Source: Firmicutes bacterium HGW-Firmicutes-9 (lineage in GTDB: Bacteria > Bacillota > Clostridia > Christensenellales > CAG-138). From it: DNA of 64,000 nt. Under the pieces are notes generated by a model that did no database searches, was not told the DNA's origin, and saw nothing but the letters and a program-made list of their open reading frames with translations. The position numbers and the translations under genes are program-made. The stretch covers positions 1 to 64,000 of the forward strand of contig PGZM01000008.1 of assembly GCA_002841395.1 (NCBI GenBank), given 5' to 3'. Below, one piece after another: positions 27,626-36,432 of the stretch; the stretch's first letter is position 1, and each line of letters starts with the position of its first letter.

Positions 27626-27793
27626 AATGGAACCTCCTGTATCATATTGAGAATTCTCACCCAATATATCTATATTACGCGTAAAAATCTGACAACAGAA
27701 GTGAATTTTTAAGAAAATTCATTCTCCATATTGCCTATTATCTTTTGAAGTGTTACCGTTATTTCAACGCAACAGCAAAGGGGGCATTATCCT

Positions 27794-28201
27794 ATGTATC
27801 AACTCGGCAATCTATTCGGCATCCTCACCGCGGTGCTGTTCGGCGGCGCGATTTTGAATTTTGTGGTCAAGTTCGTCAACCGCAAGTGGGTGACCAAGCT
27901 CCCCAAAGAGAGCAAGTTTAAGAAAACCTACATGGAGGTGATGAAGTTCCTCGTCAAGAACCATCGGTTCTTCGGCTTCGGCGCGGCGGCGATGATGGTG
28001 CTGCACGTCGTGCTGCAATTCATCTACAAATGGGTTTCGTTTACCGGCATCGTGACGGCGGGGCTTGCCGTAGTGACGGTCATACTTGGCGGAATCATGT
28101 TTAAAGCCAAGAAACGCACACCGGCGATGCTCTGGGCACACCGCGGCTCGGTGATTCTGCTCATTCTCGCGTTTATTGCGCATGTGGTGACGCGCATCTA
28201 A
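27794..28201 (+). CDS. Four-helix membrane protein, unknown
   Basis: 135 residues with four hydrophobic helices (about residues 5-25, 55-72, 75-95 and 110-132) and a basic loop (KLPKESKFKKTY). His residues in helices 2 and 4 (MVLHVVLQF, IAHVVTRI) and in NHRFFGF and AHRGS are placed as in small haem-binding four-helix proteins. That resemblance is suggestive only. AAAGGGGG lies 9 nt before the ATG. A terminator with a GCGCGCGG stem follows. Divergent from the sigma operon. Confidence 0.7.
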   Translation: MYQLGNLFGILTAVLFGGAILNFVVKFVNRKWVTKLPKESKFKKTYMEVMKFLVKNHRFFGFGAAAMMVLHVVLQFIYKWVSFTGIVTAGLAVVTVILGGIMFKAKKRTPAMLWAHRGSVILLILAFIAHVVTRI

Positions 28202-28260
28202 CGATTGACGGGGTAAAAATTTCCTGATCAGCAACTCAAATTCTCTGACATTCAGCATGC

Positions 28261-28293
28261 AAAAAGGCGCGCGGGACAAACCGCGCGCTTTAT
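28261..28293 (+). terminator. Terminator of the four-helix protein gene
   Basis: GCGCGCGG (28267-28274) with CCGCGCGC (28281-28288); only a short T-run. Confidence 0.6.
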
Positions 28294-28339
28294 GTTACAA
28301 TCAAAAAAAGTACAACTGACAGTTTCACTTGGAGGGTAC

Positions 28340-29239
28340 ATGAAACGACGCTGGCGCTGGATTTTGCTGCTTTGTTTGATCCTGATGATACCCGTTTCGG
28401 CGAGCGCAAATTCGCCTGCGCCGGAACCTTCCATAGAATATACGTTGCAGTTGATCCATGCGCCGAGAGAGGCGTTTGGCATCACCATCCTCACGCGCGA
28501 ACCGGGCGCAGAGCAGAGCGCTTTCATGAGAGATGAGCACCCCGAACATCGCGAGATGATTGCGGCGATGTTCTCACTGAAAGCGGAAGGATGGTATCCC
28601 GTGACAGAAGGGCCGAATGGCGGACTCTTCCAGTCGCTGGGAACGACTCGAATCGAATGGATGAGAGTATCGCCACCCATGAAGGAATACCGTATTATCA
28701 TCGTTACGGAGAGCGGGGCAGTACATGTATCCGATCCAGTCATCCGTCGCGATTATGCCAATATGGCGACGTATGATTTAAAGACCAATCAGCTCACACA
28801 GCAGATTAACTATCAGGATTACGGTAAACGTGTTTTAATTGCAGTCTCGGTGACGCTGGTCGTTGAATCCTTGCTGCTATTTGCGTTCGGATTCACATTC
28901 AAAAAGAATCTGCGCTTGGTTATTATAACCAACTTGTCCACGCAGCTGCTTCTAAACGTCGTGCTTTTCGTGACCCACTACTATGAGTTTACACAGGATA
29001 ACGTGTCGGTGTTGCTCATCATGGAGCTGGTGATACCGATTATCGAATCATTGGTATACGCAAAGTTCATGCAAGAAAGAACGATCAAAAGACGCGTGCT
29101 ATATGCATTTACCGCAAACTTTACTAGTTTTTACATAGGCATGCTTCTATATAATTTCCAACAAACAGTTTCTTACACCTATTTGTTACCTTTTCTTGTA
29201 CTGTTTTGGATTGGAAGTTTGTTTTCGCCAACATACTGA
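28340..29239 (+). CDS. Exported/membrane protein of unknown function
   Basis: 299 residues from ATG 28340 (TTGGAGGG upstream). A signal peptide (RRWRWILLLCLILMIPVSAS, cleavage near ASA-N) precedes an extracellular domain of about 140 residues. The C-terminal half has five hydrophobic helices, the first beginning at VLIAVSVTLVVESLLLF. The layout (secreted domain followed by a membrane bundle) suggests a sensor or transport accessory, but I do not recognise the family. A drop in GC near the 3' end continues into the intergenic region. Confidence 0.7.
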   Translation: MKRRWRWILLLCLILMIPVSASANSPAPEPSIEYTLQLIHAPREAFGITILTREPGAEQSAFMRDEHPEHREMIAAMFSLKAEGWYPVTEGPNGGLFQSLGTTRIEWMRVSPPMKEYRIIIVTESGAVHVSDPVIRRDYANMATYDLKTNQLTQQINYQDYGKRVLIAVSVTLVVESLLLFAFGFTFKKNLRLVIITNLSTQLLLNVVLFVTHYYEFTQDNVSVLLIMELVIPIIESLVYAKFMQERTIKRRVLYAFTANFTSFYIGMLLYNFQQTVSYTYLLPFLVLFWIGSLFSPTY

Positions 29240-29362
29240 CATAGGTGAGAGGCGAATGCATTCAAACTTAAAATCCAGTATGACAGTAAAATAATCCACG
29301 ATAATTGTATTATTTCGAAATAGTAGGATGAACAAATAAAACAGTGAAAATATCGACAAATA

Positions 29363-29391
29363 TTGTATTGCGACGATAAAAATGGTATTAT
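29363..29391 (+). promoter_or_regulatory. Promoter of the zinc-finger membrane protein gene
   Basis: TTGTAT at 29363-29368, a 17-bp spacer, and TATTAT at 29386-29391, in a 220-bp AT-rich gap. Confidence 0.65.
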
Positions 29392-29459
29392 TAAACTTAT
29401 TCAACCAAGATTTTGTAGTCGATTCACAAAAACCCATTTTCTAAAAGGAGTGAGTTCAC

Positions 29460-30074
29460 TTGGAACAGCCGCTGCAGATCAAGTGCTTTCTTTGCGATGA
29501 CACCGCGGAGTTTGTGTTTGCCTATGCGCGTTTCAGCGAACGGGAGACGTTTCAGGGCGTGATTTACCGCGGCGTCTGCCCGGACTGCCTCCGCGCCTAT
29601 ATCGAAACAATCAAAAAAGACCGTCACCTGCGCGGGGAGCTGCTGCTTTGGCCGGTCGTGTTTTTGCCGATCGGCGCGCTGCTCGCCGCGTTTTCACGCA
29701 ATGTGATGGGCACGGCGTTTGGCTACGCGTTTCTGGGGCTGGCGATCGTGATGCCGCTTTTGATGCGCCTCTGGCAGCGGCGGGAAGCCAACCGCGCGAG
29801 CCGCGCCACAGATCAGGAAAACTTTGCGCGCTATAGCGAGCAGATGTGCCGCGAGGACGCGCTGCGCACCAGCCGCCAGATGAAGCTCATCTACCTGCGC
29901 CCCGACTACGCGGAGCCGCACATGAGCGTAAAGAGCATCGCCAGCGAGATCGGCGTTTCGCATGATACGGCGGGGCTGATTCAAAAACTCTCCGCTGCGG
30001 CGCAAAACCTGCTGCGCGGGGAAACATCGGCAGCCGGTTTTGTGATCGGGTTTGACAAGCAACAGCCGTTGTGA
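29460..30074 (+). CDS. Membrane protein with Cys pairs and HTH-like tail, unknown
   Basis: 204 residues from TTG 29460 with AAAAGGAG 9 nt upstream. CFLC (residues 9-12) and CPDC (40-43) form a likely zinc knuckle. Two hydrophobic segments follow (about 63-80 and 85-100). The C-terminal half is basic and includes MSVKSIASEIGVSHDTAGLI, which looks like a helix-turn-helix. The same order is not known to me from a named family. The tungstate-operon promoter overlaps its 3' end. Confidence 0.65.
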   Translation: MEQPLQIKCFLCDDTAEFVFAYARFSERETFQGVIYRGVCPDCLRAYIETIKKDRHLRGELLLWPVVFLPIGALLAAFSRNVMGTAFGYAFLGLAIVMPLLMRLWQRREANRASRATDQENFARYSEQMCREDALRTSRQMKLIYLRPDYAEPHMSVKSIASEIGVSHDTAGLIQKLSAAAQNLLRGETSAAGFVIGFDKQQPL

Positions 30075-30080
30075 AATAAT
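30052..30080 (+). promoter_or_regulatory. Promoter of the tup operon
   Basis: TTGACA at 30052-30057, a 17-bp spacer, and AATAAT at 30075-30080; the -35 lies in the end of the previous gene. It would give a leader of about 240 nt before tupA. Confidence 0.45.
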
Positions 30081-30149
30081 ATCCGCAGCAATCGTCGAGC
30101 GGGTTGTGCTACACACACCTGTATCGACAACTGCAAGAAAAAACTGAAT

Positions 30150-30237
30150 ACGCAGGGAAAATTTCCGAGCCCTCGCAGCCAACCAAAAACGGGTTGCGCC
30201 GGCCAATGGGTAACGCTGGTAACGGCGCTGCCTGCCT
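30150..30237 (+). ncRNA. Structured leader of tupA, candidate Moco/Tuco-type riboswitch
   Basis: Three stems can be drawn: an outer GCAGG/CCTGC (about 30152-30156 with 30231-30235), a hairpin CAACC/GGTTG (about 30180-30196), and GCGCC/GGCGC (about 30196-30228). Single-stranded stretches read TTTCCGAGCC and CCAATGGGTAAC, with GTAA tetraloop-like elements. Molybdenum/tungsten cofactor RNA motifs are known upstream of such transporters in Clostridia, which makes this assignment attractive. I cannot confirm the consensus without a covariance search. About 90 nt separate it from the tupA start. Confidence 0.45.
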
Positions 30238-30327
30238 TATTTGCAAAGGGAATTCCAGCAGATGATTACGACGGGCGCAAGAGCGGCGGGGCGCGTGATT
30301 TTCCTTGTAGAAACTGAGAGGAACATC

Positions 30328-31383
30328 ATGACCAAACGCATTTGTCTCGTCTTTTTTGCTGTACTTTTTGCGCTCGCGGCTGTTGCCTGCGCAAAGACAG
30401 CACCCGCTGTCGCAACCCCGGCTGACGCAACGCCGGTAACCGTTCTGGCCGAACCGGAAGCAGCGGCGCCGGAGATGACCGCCCTGCCGGAAGCATACGA
30501 AGGGCTCGGTATCAAGATCCTGCTCGAGCAGGATGACGACATGATGAACAACTACTCCGTGATCGCGGTCAACGACGCGGCACCTTTTAAGGACGCGGAC
30601 GGCAAAGCGGTCAGCGGCGTGGCAGTCAATACCGACGGCGCAAAGGCGCTGATCGATTGGCTGATGAGCGACGAAGCGACGCAGATCATCGCAACCTACG
30701 GCGTCGAAGAATACGGCGAAGCGCTCTTTACGCTGAAAGAGGATAAGCCGGTCTTCACGGGCGATATCCCGATGGCGACGGACGCCACGAGAGTCATCCG
30801 CCTTTCGACCACCACGTCCGTGCAGGACAGCGGGCTATTAGACGCGCTCCTGCCCGCCTTCCAGGAAAAATACGGCTACTCGGTCGAGGTCACCGCGGCG
30901 GGCACGGGCAAAGCCATCGCAGCCGCGACTATGGGCAACGCAGATCTGATTCTCGTGCACAGCAAGTCGCAGGAGGAGCAGTTCATCACGGACGGCTACG
31001 GCAAGAAGCTGGAAGGCTTCGACAGCGAGCGGCTGACGTTTATGTATAACTACTTTGTGCTGGTGGGTCCCGTGGACGATCCCGCTAAGTGCGCCGAAGC
31101 GGGCAGCGTGAAAGAAGCGTTTACGCGCATCGCGGAGGGCAAGTTTGCGTTTGTCTCCCGCGGAGATTTGAGCGGCACGCACAGCAAAGAGGTGACCCTC
31201 TGGCCGGAAGCGCTGGCGATCACCACCGATCCCGCAAGCGTCGCCGCCTACAGCGATTGGTATCTTTCCAGCAATGCGGGCATGGGCGTCTGCCTGACGA
31301 TGGCGAACGAGCTGGAAGGCTATGTGTTTTCCGATAAGGCGACGTTCCTCGCGTTTGCCGCCAACGGCGACGCGGTCGGCTAA
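30328..31383 (+). CDS. tupA: Tungstate/molybdate-binding lipoprotein, apparently circularly permuted TupA
   Basis: 351 residues from ATG 30328 (GAGAGG upstream). Signal peptide with Cys 21 as probable lipid site. Residues 156-343 carry the usual N-terminal TupA blocks in order: RLSTTTSVQDSGLLDALLP, GTGKAIA, DLILVHSKSQEE, YNYFVLVGP, VSRGDLSGTHSKE, WY and GMGVCLTMA. Residues 60-134 (KILLEQDDDMMNNYSVIAVN, GAKALIDWLMSDEATQIIA, YGEALF) match the block that normally follows these at the C-terminus, yet here it precedes them. The protein ends right after SDKATFLAFAANGD, where that block would normally begin. First gene of tupABC, so function as the binding protein is expected. Confidence 0.9.
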   Translation: MTKRICLVFFAVLFALAAVACAKTAPAVATPADATPVTVLAEPEAAAPEMTALPEAYEGLGIKILLEQDDDMMNNYSVIAVNDAAPFKDADGKAVSGVAVNTDGAKALIDWLMSDEATQIIATYGVEEYGEALFTLKEDKPVFTGDIPMATDATRVIRLSTTTSVQDSGLLDALLPAFQEKYGYSVEVTAAGTGKAIAAATMGNADLILVHSKSQEEQFITDGYGKKLEGFDSERLTFMYNYFVLVGPVDDPAKCAEAGSVKEAFTRIAEGKFAFVSRGDLSGTHSKEVTLWPEALAITTDPASVAAYSDWYLSSNAGMGVCLTMANELEGYVFSDKATFLAFAANGDAVG

Positions 31384-31389
31384 CCCCTC

Positions 31390-32076
31390 GTGAACGGCGC
31401 ATTTGCGCGCGCGCTAGAGCTGCTGTTTGCGGGCGATCCGCTGCTGACCAGCATCCTGCGCGTAACGCTGACAATGACACTCTTCAGCTCCATCACGGCG
31501 CTCCTATTCGGGGCGCCGTATGGCGTGCTGCTGGCAAGTGCGCGCTTTCCCGGGCGAAGGACACTGATTTTGATCAACCGCACGTTCACGGGGCTGCCTC
31601 CGGTGGTTTGCGGGCTGTTTTGCTACCTGCTGTTTTCCGGCACGGGGCCGCTGCACGGGCTGCACATCCTATTTACCGTGACCGGCATGGTGATCGCGCA
31701 AGTTCTGCTGATTACGCCGATCGTCGCGGGCAGTATGGAGACCGCGATTGCGCCGCTGGTGCTGCCGCTGCGCGAGAGTGCGCGCGGCTTGGGGCTTTCG
31801 CGCGGGCGGACGTTTCTTTTGACGCTCAACGAGAGCAAGTATGCGCTGTTTTCGTCCTATCTGTTGGGCTTTGGGCGCGCGATGGCGGAGGTTGGCGCTG
31901 TGTCGATGGTCGGCGGGGCGATTGCCTACAAGACCAACGTGATGACCACCGCGATCATGATGTACACTAACATTGGCAACTTTTCCTACGCGCTCGCGCT
32001 GGGCATGTTGCTGCTCATCATCTCGCTGATCGTCAATATCGTAGCGCAGCTTCTGCAAAGGAGTGTTGGCGTATGA
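31390..32076 (+). CDS. tupB: Tungstate ABC transporter permease TupB
   Basis: 228 residues, GTG start 6 bp after the tupA stop. Five to six membrane helices. The cytoplasmic EAA-type loop ARGLGLSRGRTFLLTLNESK couples to the ATPase, and FGRAMAEVGAVSMVGGAI is typical of molybdate/tungstate/sulfate-class permeases (TupB). It overlaps tupC by 4 bp (ATGA), so the operon is translationally coupled. Confidence 0.93.
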   Translation: MNGAFARALELLFAGDPLLTSILRVTLTMTLFSSITALLFGAPYGVLLASARFPGRRTLILINRTFTGLPPVVCGLFCYLLFSGTGPLHGLHILFTVTGMVIAQVLLITPIVAGSMETAIAPLVLPLRESARGLGLSRGRTFLLTLNESKYALFSSYLLGFGRAMAEVGAVSMVGGAIAYKTNVMTTAIMMYTNIGNFSYALALGMLLLIISLIVNIVAQLLQRSVGV

Positions 32077-32750
32077 TAGAGCTTGTGAATGTGCAGAAGC
32101 GATACGACGCAAGAATCGCGCTCGATATCCCGCAACTCTCCATCGAGCCAGGCGAGCGTCTCGCGGTAATCGGGCCGAACGGCAGCGGCAAGAGCACGCT
32201 GATACGCCTGCTCGCGGGCGTGCTTGCGCCCGACGCGGGAACGGTGCAAGCGGGAAACTTGCCGCGCGGCGAGATCGGCTATCTACCGCAGCAGCCGTAT
32301 GCGTTTGACTTGAACGTGCAGAAAAACGTCGAGCTCGCGCTGGCGGGAGAAGCGGAAAAAGCGAAGATTGCACAGGCTGCGCTGGAACGCGTGGGTTTGC
32401 TGCACCTGAGCAAAGCGCGCGCAAACCGCCTTTCTGGCGGGGAGACGCAGCGCATGGCGCTCGCGCGCGTGCTCGCGCGGCCACGCAAACTCCTGCTGCT
32501 GGACGAACCGACCGCAAGCGCGGACATTCAGGCGATGGAGTTGATCGAACGTGCGATTCTCGTCTATGCCGATCAAACTGGCTGTACGCTCGTGTTTTCG
32601 TCCCACGCGCCGTCGCAGGCGATGCGGCTTTCCACTCGTGTGCTCGCGCTGGACAGCGGAAAAATCGGGGAACTCGGCGAGACCGCACAGGTGCTGCAAA
32701 GTCCCCAGGCGGAGAGCACACGCGCGTTTCTCAAAAGCTGGAGGATCTAG
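32073..32750 (+). CDS. tupC: Tungstate ABC transporter ATPase TupC
   Basis: 225 residues. Walker A GPNGSGKS near 38, Q-loop LPQQPYAF, signature LSGGETQRMALARV, Walker B LLLLDEPTASAD and the H-loop SSHAP are all present. It lacks the long C-terminal regulatory domain of ModC, as TupC does. Last gene of the operon; it converges on the aminotransferase gene with a shared terminator. Confidence 0.93.
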   Translation: MIELVNVQKRYDARIALDIPQLSIEPGERLAVIGPNGSGKSTLIRLLAGVLAPDAGTVQAGNLPRGEIGYLPQQPYAFDLNVQKNVELALAGEAEKAKIAQAALERVGLLHLSKARANRLSGGETQRMALARVLARPRKLLLLDEPTASADIQAMELIERAILVYADQTGCTLVFSSHAPSQAMRLSTRVLALDSGKIGELGETAQVLQSPQAESTRAFLKSWRI

Positions 32751-32773
32751 CAAACCAAACAACGCAAAACACA

Positions 32774-32806
32774 AGCGCCGCGGGACAACCCGCGGCGCTG
32801 TTGCGT
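32774..32806. terminator. Hairpin between convergent tupC and aminotransferase genes
   Basis: AGCGCCGCGGG (32774-32784) with CCCGCGGCGCT (32789-32799), loop ACAA. The T-run is weak on the plus strand. Confidence 0.7.
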
Positions 32807-32834
32807 TGCTTGTATGTGATTTTTCGGGAAATCG

Positions 32835-34031
32835 TTACTTGCAGAAGCGATCGTACAGCCGCCCGAATCCCGGCAGGGAGCGGATGATGGTGTCGTACGC
32901 CACGCAGTAGGCGATGCGCACATAGCCGGGGCAACCGAAGCTGCGGCCGGAGACGATCAGGATATCCTCGTCCTTTGCGGCCTCCGCAAACGCGTCGCCG
33001 TCGCCGCCGGGTGCCTCGAGGAAGAGATAGAACGCGCCGTCCGGCGGCATGCAGCGGTAGCCGAATGCCTTCAAGCCGTTGTAGAGCGCGTCGCGATTCT
33101 TCTGATAGCTCGAAAGATCCGGCATCAGGTCGAGGTCCATTGCGCTGGCGATCGCTTTTTGCAAAAGCGCCGGTGCGCAGACATAGCCCTGCACGCGCGC
33201 GCTGCCCGCGATGGCGTCGTAGACGTCGTCAAAGTCCGGCATGTCGTTGCCGAGGAGCACATAGCCGATGCGGTCGCCCGGCAGGGAGAGGCTCTTGGAA
33301 TACGAATAGGTGACGATGCTCGCGGCATAGTAGTCCGTCACAAACGGCACGGGCTTGCCGGTATAGTTCAGCTCGCGGTAGGGTTCGTCCGAGATCAGGT
33401 AGACCGGATGCCCCAGCTCCGCGCTCTTTTTCGTCAGCAGCGCGGCGAGCTTTTGGATCGTTTCTTCGGAATAGATCACGCCGGAGGGGTTGTTGGGCGA
33501 GTTGATGATGACCGCTTGCGTGTTTTCGTTGATGGCGCGTTCCAGCGCGTCAAAGTCGATCTGAAAATGCGCCGTGTCCGGCTCCACAACCACGAGCCTG
33601 CCGCCCGCGGTGGTCGCAAAGCACGCGTATTCCGGAAAATACGGCGCGATGGCGACAAACTCGGTCTTTTCGCTCACGGTGAGCGCGCGCAGAACAGAGG
33701 TCAGCGCGGCTGCCGCGCCGCAGGAGATGTAGAGATTCCGGCGGGTAAAAGACGTGCCGTAGCGGCGGTTGAGGTTGTTCGCAATCGCGTCCCGCGTTTC
33801 GTTCGCGCCCGGCGCGCTGGTGTAGCCATGCAGCGCGGAAGGATCGCACGTGGAGAGCAGATTGACCATCTCCTCCGTGAGTGCGGCGGGCGGTGGAACG
33901 GAAGGGTTCCCGATTGAAAAATCGTAGACGTTTTCGCCGCCGACGATGGCCGCGCGCTTGCGCCCGAACTCGAAGAGCTCGCGGATGGCGGAGCGCACGC
34001 GCCCCAGCTTGAGCATGTCTTTTGAAACCAT
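32835..34031 (-). CDS. Class I PLP-dependent aminotransferase
   Basis: 398 residues from ATG 34031 (AGAGAGGAA upstream). Fold-type I landmarks are present: SCGAAAALTSVLRAL (cofactor phosphate loop), INSPNNPSG (Asn), ISDEPYREL (Asp/Tyr), SYSKSLSLPGDRIGY with the Schiff-base Lys, and the substrate-carboxylate Arg in GYVRIAY. It is the last gene of an operon with buk, ptb and iorAB (41-bp gap to iorB). In that context it should supply the 2-oxoacid substrate (aryl- or branched pyruvate) by transamination. The substrate cannot be told from sequence. Confidence 0.9.
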   Translation of the reverse strand: MVSKDMLKLGRVRSAIRELFEFGRKRAAIVGGENVYDFSIGNPSVPPPAALTEEMVNLLSTCDPSALHGYTSAPGANETRDAIANNLNRRYGTSFTRRNLYISCGAAAALTSVLRALTVSEKTEFVAIAPYFPEYACFATTAGGRLVVVEPDTAHFQIDFDALERAINENTQAVIINSPNNPSGVIYSEETIQKLAALLTKKSAELGHPVYLISDEPYRELNYTGKPVPFVTDYYAASIVTYSYSKSLSLPGDRIGYVLLGNDMPDFDDVYDAIAGSARVQGYVCAPALLQKAIASAMDLDLMPDLSSYQKNRDALYNGLKAFGYRCMPPDGAFYLFLEAPGGDGDAFAEAAKDEDILIVSGRSFGCPGYVRIAYCVAYDTIIRSLPGFGRLYDRFCK

Positions 34032-34072
34032 GTGTCTATTCCTCTCTGGCAACCCGCGTGGAAGCGGGGAAT

Positions 34073-34666
34073 TTAACCCTGGAACTGATAGCCCGCCTCG
34101 AACGCCTTGATGTTCATTTCGAGCACCTTCGCCGGCACGACCGCGGTCAATGCGGCGTTCCAATCGATGGATTCGAGCGAGAATGCGCGGACGAGCGCGC
34201 CCATCAGCACGATGTTGGTGCAGCGGATGTTGCCAAGCGATTTTGCAATCGTGCTTGCGGGGATCACGCGCACGTCAAACACCTTTTTCATCTCGTCGTA
34301 GATGTTGGTCGGATATTCCGCAGCGCCGCTGGAAACCGGCAGCGGGAACACCTCGTAGTCGTTGATCAGCGCGGTGCCGCCCGGCTTGAGCAGGTCGGAA
34401 TAACGCGCGGCTTCGAGCTTTTCAAACGCGACGAGCACATCCGCTTCGCCGCGGCCGATGATCGGGGAATACACCTTTTCGCCATAGCGCACCTGCGTGG
34501 AGACGGAGCCGCCGCGCTGCGCCATGCCGTGTACTTCGCTCATCTTAACATCGTAACCCGCGGCGACGAGGCCGTAGGTGAGGGTTTTGCTCATGAGGAT
34601 GGTGCCCTGTCCGCCGACGCCGCAGATGAGAATGCTCTTTCCGGTATTGTTTGCCATAGTGTTCAT
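34073..34666 (-). CDS. iorB: Indolepyruvate:ferredoxin oxidoreductase beta subunit
   Basis: 197 residues from ATG 34666, whose ATGA overlaps the iorA stop; an in-frame ATG at 34657 is the alternative. The pattern ILICGVGGQGTILMSKTL, VHGMAQRGGSVSTQVRYG and LINDYEVFP is the gamma/beta domain of 2-oxoacid oxidoreductases of the IorB type. With IorA it converts aryl pyruvates plus CoA to aryl-acetyl-CoA, CO2 and reduced ferredoxin. Confidence 0.93.
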   Translation of the reverse strand: MNTMANNTGKSILICGVGGQGTILMSKTLTYGLVAAGYDVKMSEVHGMAQRGGSVSTQVRYGEKVYSPIIGRGEADVLVAFEKLEAARYSDLLKPGGTALINDYEVFPLPVSSGAAEYPTNIYDEMKKVFDVRVIPASTIAKSLGNIRCTNIVLMGALVRAFSLESIDWNAALTAVVPAKVLEMNIKAFEAGYQFQG

Positions 34667-36432
34667 TCTCCCTTCTGTTCGCCGATGCGGGAAATTGCGC
34701 CAAACGGGCACGCCTGCGCGCAGACCTTGCAGCCCACGCAGAGCGTCTGGTCGATCTCGGTCTTGCCGTCCTTCATGTGGAGGGCGGGACAGGCGACCTT
34801 GAGACAGATTTTACAGCTGCGGCACTTATCACGGTCGACCGTGCATTTGCCGATGTCGTGCTTGATGCGCTTGATCAGCACGCAGGGTCTGCGGACGATG
34901 ATCGCGGCGGGGACGGTGCTCGCGAGCGCGTCGTCCACGGCCTTTTGCATCGATTTGAGGTCCTGCGGATCGCAGATGATCACGTTCTCAAAGCCAAAGC
35001 TCTTGAGCACGGCTTCGATCGAAATCTTGGTAGCGATCTCGCCGTCGAGCGTGAAGCCCGTGCCGGGGTTATCCTGATGTCCCGTCATGCCGGTGATCGA
35101 GTTATCCAGCACGCAGGGGATCATGTTGCCTTTGTTGTAGAGGATTTCGACCGCGCCGGTGAGGCCGCTGTGGAAGAAGGTGGAGTCTCCGACCACGCCG
35201 AAAATCTTCTTGTCGGTTACGCCCTGCTGCGCAAAAGCCTTCGCCATGCCCATGCCGAGCGAGAAACCGCCGCCCATGCAGGCGCAGGTGTCCATCGCGG
35301 AAAGGGGAGCGGCGTAGCCCAGCGTATAGCAGCCGATGTCGCCTGTGATCACGAAATCCTTACGCTTGCTGAGTACGTAGAAGAATCCGCGGTGCGGGCA
35401 GCCGGGGCAAAGCGCCGGCGGACGCGTGACCATGTCAAGCTCCATCTTGGCCACGTTCGGCTCGGTGCCGAAGATGCTGCGGCGCACGATTTCGGGGTTG
35501 AGCTCAAACATCGCGGGGATCAGCTGCTTGCCGATGCAAGAGATGCCCGCGGCTTTGAGCTGTTCCTCCATAAAGGGCTCCAGCTCCTCGATCACGTAGA
35601 GCGTCTCTACGTTGGAGGCGAAGGTGCGGATAAGGTCCATCGGCAGCGGCCACGTGAAGCCGAGCTTGAGGAAGGACGTATCAGCCGGGAACACTTCTTT
35701 TGCGTAATGGTAGGCAATCGAGGCGGAGATCACGCCGACTTTGCCGCCGTTGAGCTCCATGCTGTTCAGCGGGCTGGTGTTTGCGTAGGCTTCCAGGCCT
35801 TTGAGCTTTTCTTCCAGCTCCGGGCGGTGCCGTTGTGCGTTGCCCGGCGTGCAGACAAACTTCGGGATGTTGCGCACATAATGCGCGGGCGTCTGCTCCT
35901 CGCGCTCGCCGAGGGAGACGAGGCTCTTGCTGTGGCTCACACGCGTGGTCACGCGGAAGAGCACGGGGATATCGAACCGCTCGGAGATGTCGTAGGCTTC
36001 CTTCATGAAGTCCTTGCACTCCTGCGAATCGCTTGGCTCAATCAGCGGAATCTTTGCAAACTGCGCATAACGGCGGTTGTCCTGCTCGTTTTGCGAGGAA
36101 TGCATGCTCGGGTCGTCCGCCGTGACGATGACAAACCCTGCGCCGACGCCGTTGTATGCCGCCGTGAACACGAGATCCGCCGCGACGTTGAGGCCGACGT
36201 GCTTCATCGCGGTCAGCGAGCGCGCGTTTGCGATGCACGCGCCGTAGGCAACCTCGGTTGCGACCTTTTCGTTCGGCGCCCATTCGGCGTAGAGGGAATC
36301 TTTATACTGCGCGAGATTTTCAAAAATCTCGGTGCTCGGCGTGCCGGGATAGGCGGAGCAGACGGTGACGCCCGCTTCATAAGCGCCGCGCGCGATGGCT
36401 TCGTTTCCGGTGAGAAGTTGACGCTTGCTCAT
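34663..36432 (-). CDS. iorA: Indolepyruvate:ferredoxin oxidoreductase alpha subunit
   Basis: 589 residues, full family length. The N-terminal domain has GNEAIARGAYEAG and AYPGTPSTEI. The TPP-binding domain has CPGCPHRGFFYV, GDIGCYTLG and VGDSTFFHSG. The C-terminus carries two 4Fe-4S motifs (CRSCKICLKVACP and CVGCKVCAQACP). All expected residues are in place. It is overlapped by 4 bp at both ends by its operon neighbours ptb and iorB. Strictly anaerobic enzyme of amino-acid fermentation. Confidence 0.96.
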   Translation of the reverse strand: MSKRQLLTGNEAIARGAYEAGVTVCSAYPGTPSTEIFENLAQYKDSLYAEWAPNEKVATEVAYGACIANARSLTAMKHVGLNVAADLVFTAAYNGVGAGFVIVTADDPSMHSSQNEQDNRRYAQFAKIPLIEPSDSQECKDFMKEAYDISERFDIPVLFRVTTRVSHSKSLVSLGEREEQTPAHYVRNIPKFVCTPGNAQRHRPELEEKLKGLEAYANTSPLNSMELNGGKVGVISASIAYHYAKEVFPADTSFLKLGFTWPLPMDLIRTFASNVETLYVIEELEPFMEEQLKAAGISCIGKQLIPAMFELNPEIVRRSIFGTEPNVAKMELDMVTRPPALCPGCPHRGFFYVLSKRKDFVITGDIGCYTLGYAAPLSAMDTCACMGGGFSLGMGMAKAFAQQGVTDKKIFGVVGDSTFFHSGLTGAVEILYNKGNMIPCVLDNSITGMTGHQDNPGTGFTLDGEIATKISIEAVLKSFGFENVIICDPQDLKSMQKAVDDALASTVPAAIIVRRPCVLIKRIKHDIGKCTVDRDKCRSCKICLKVACPALHMKDGKTEIDQTLCVGCKVCAQACPFGAISRIGEQKGE

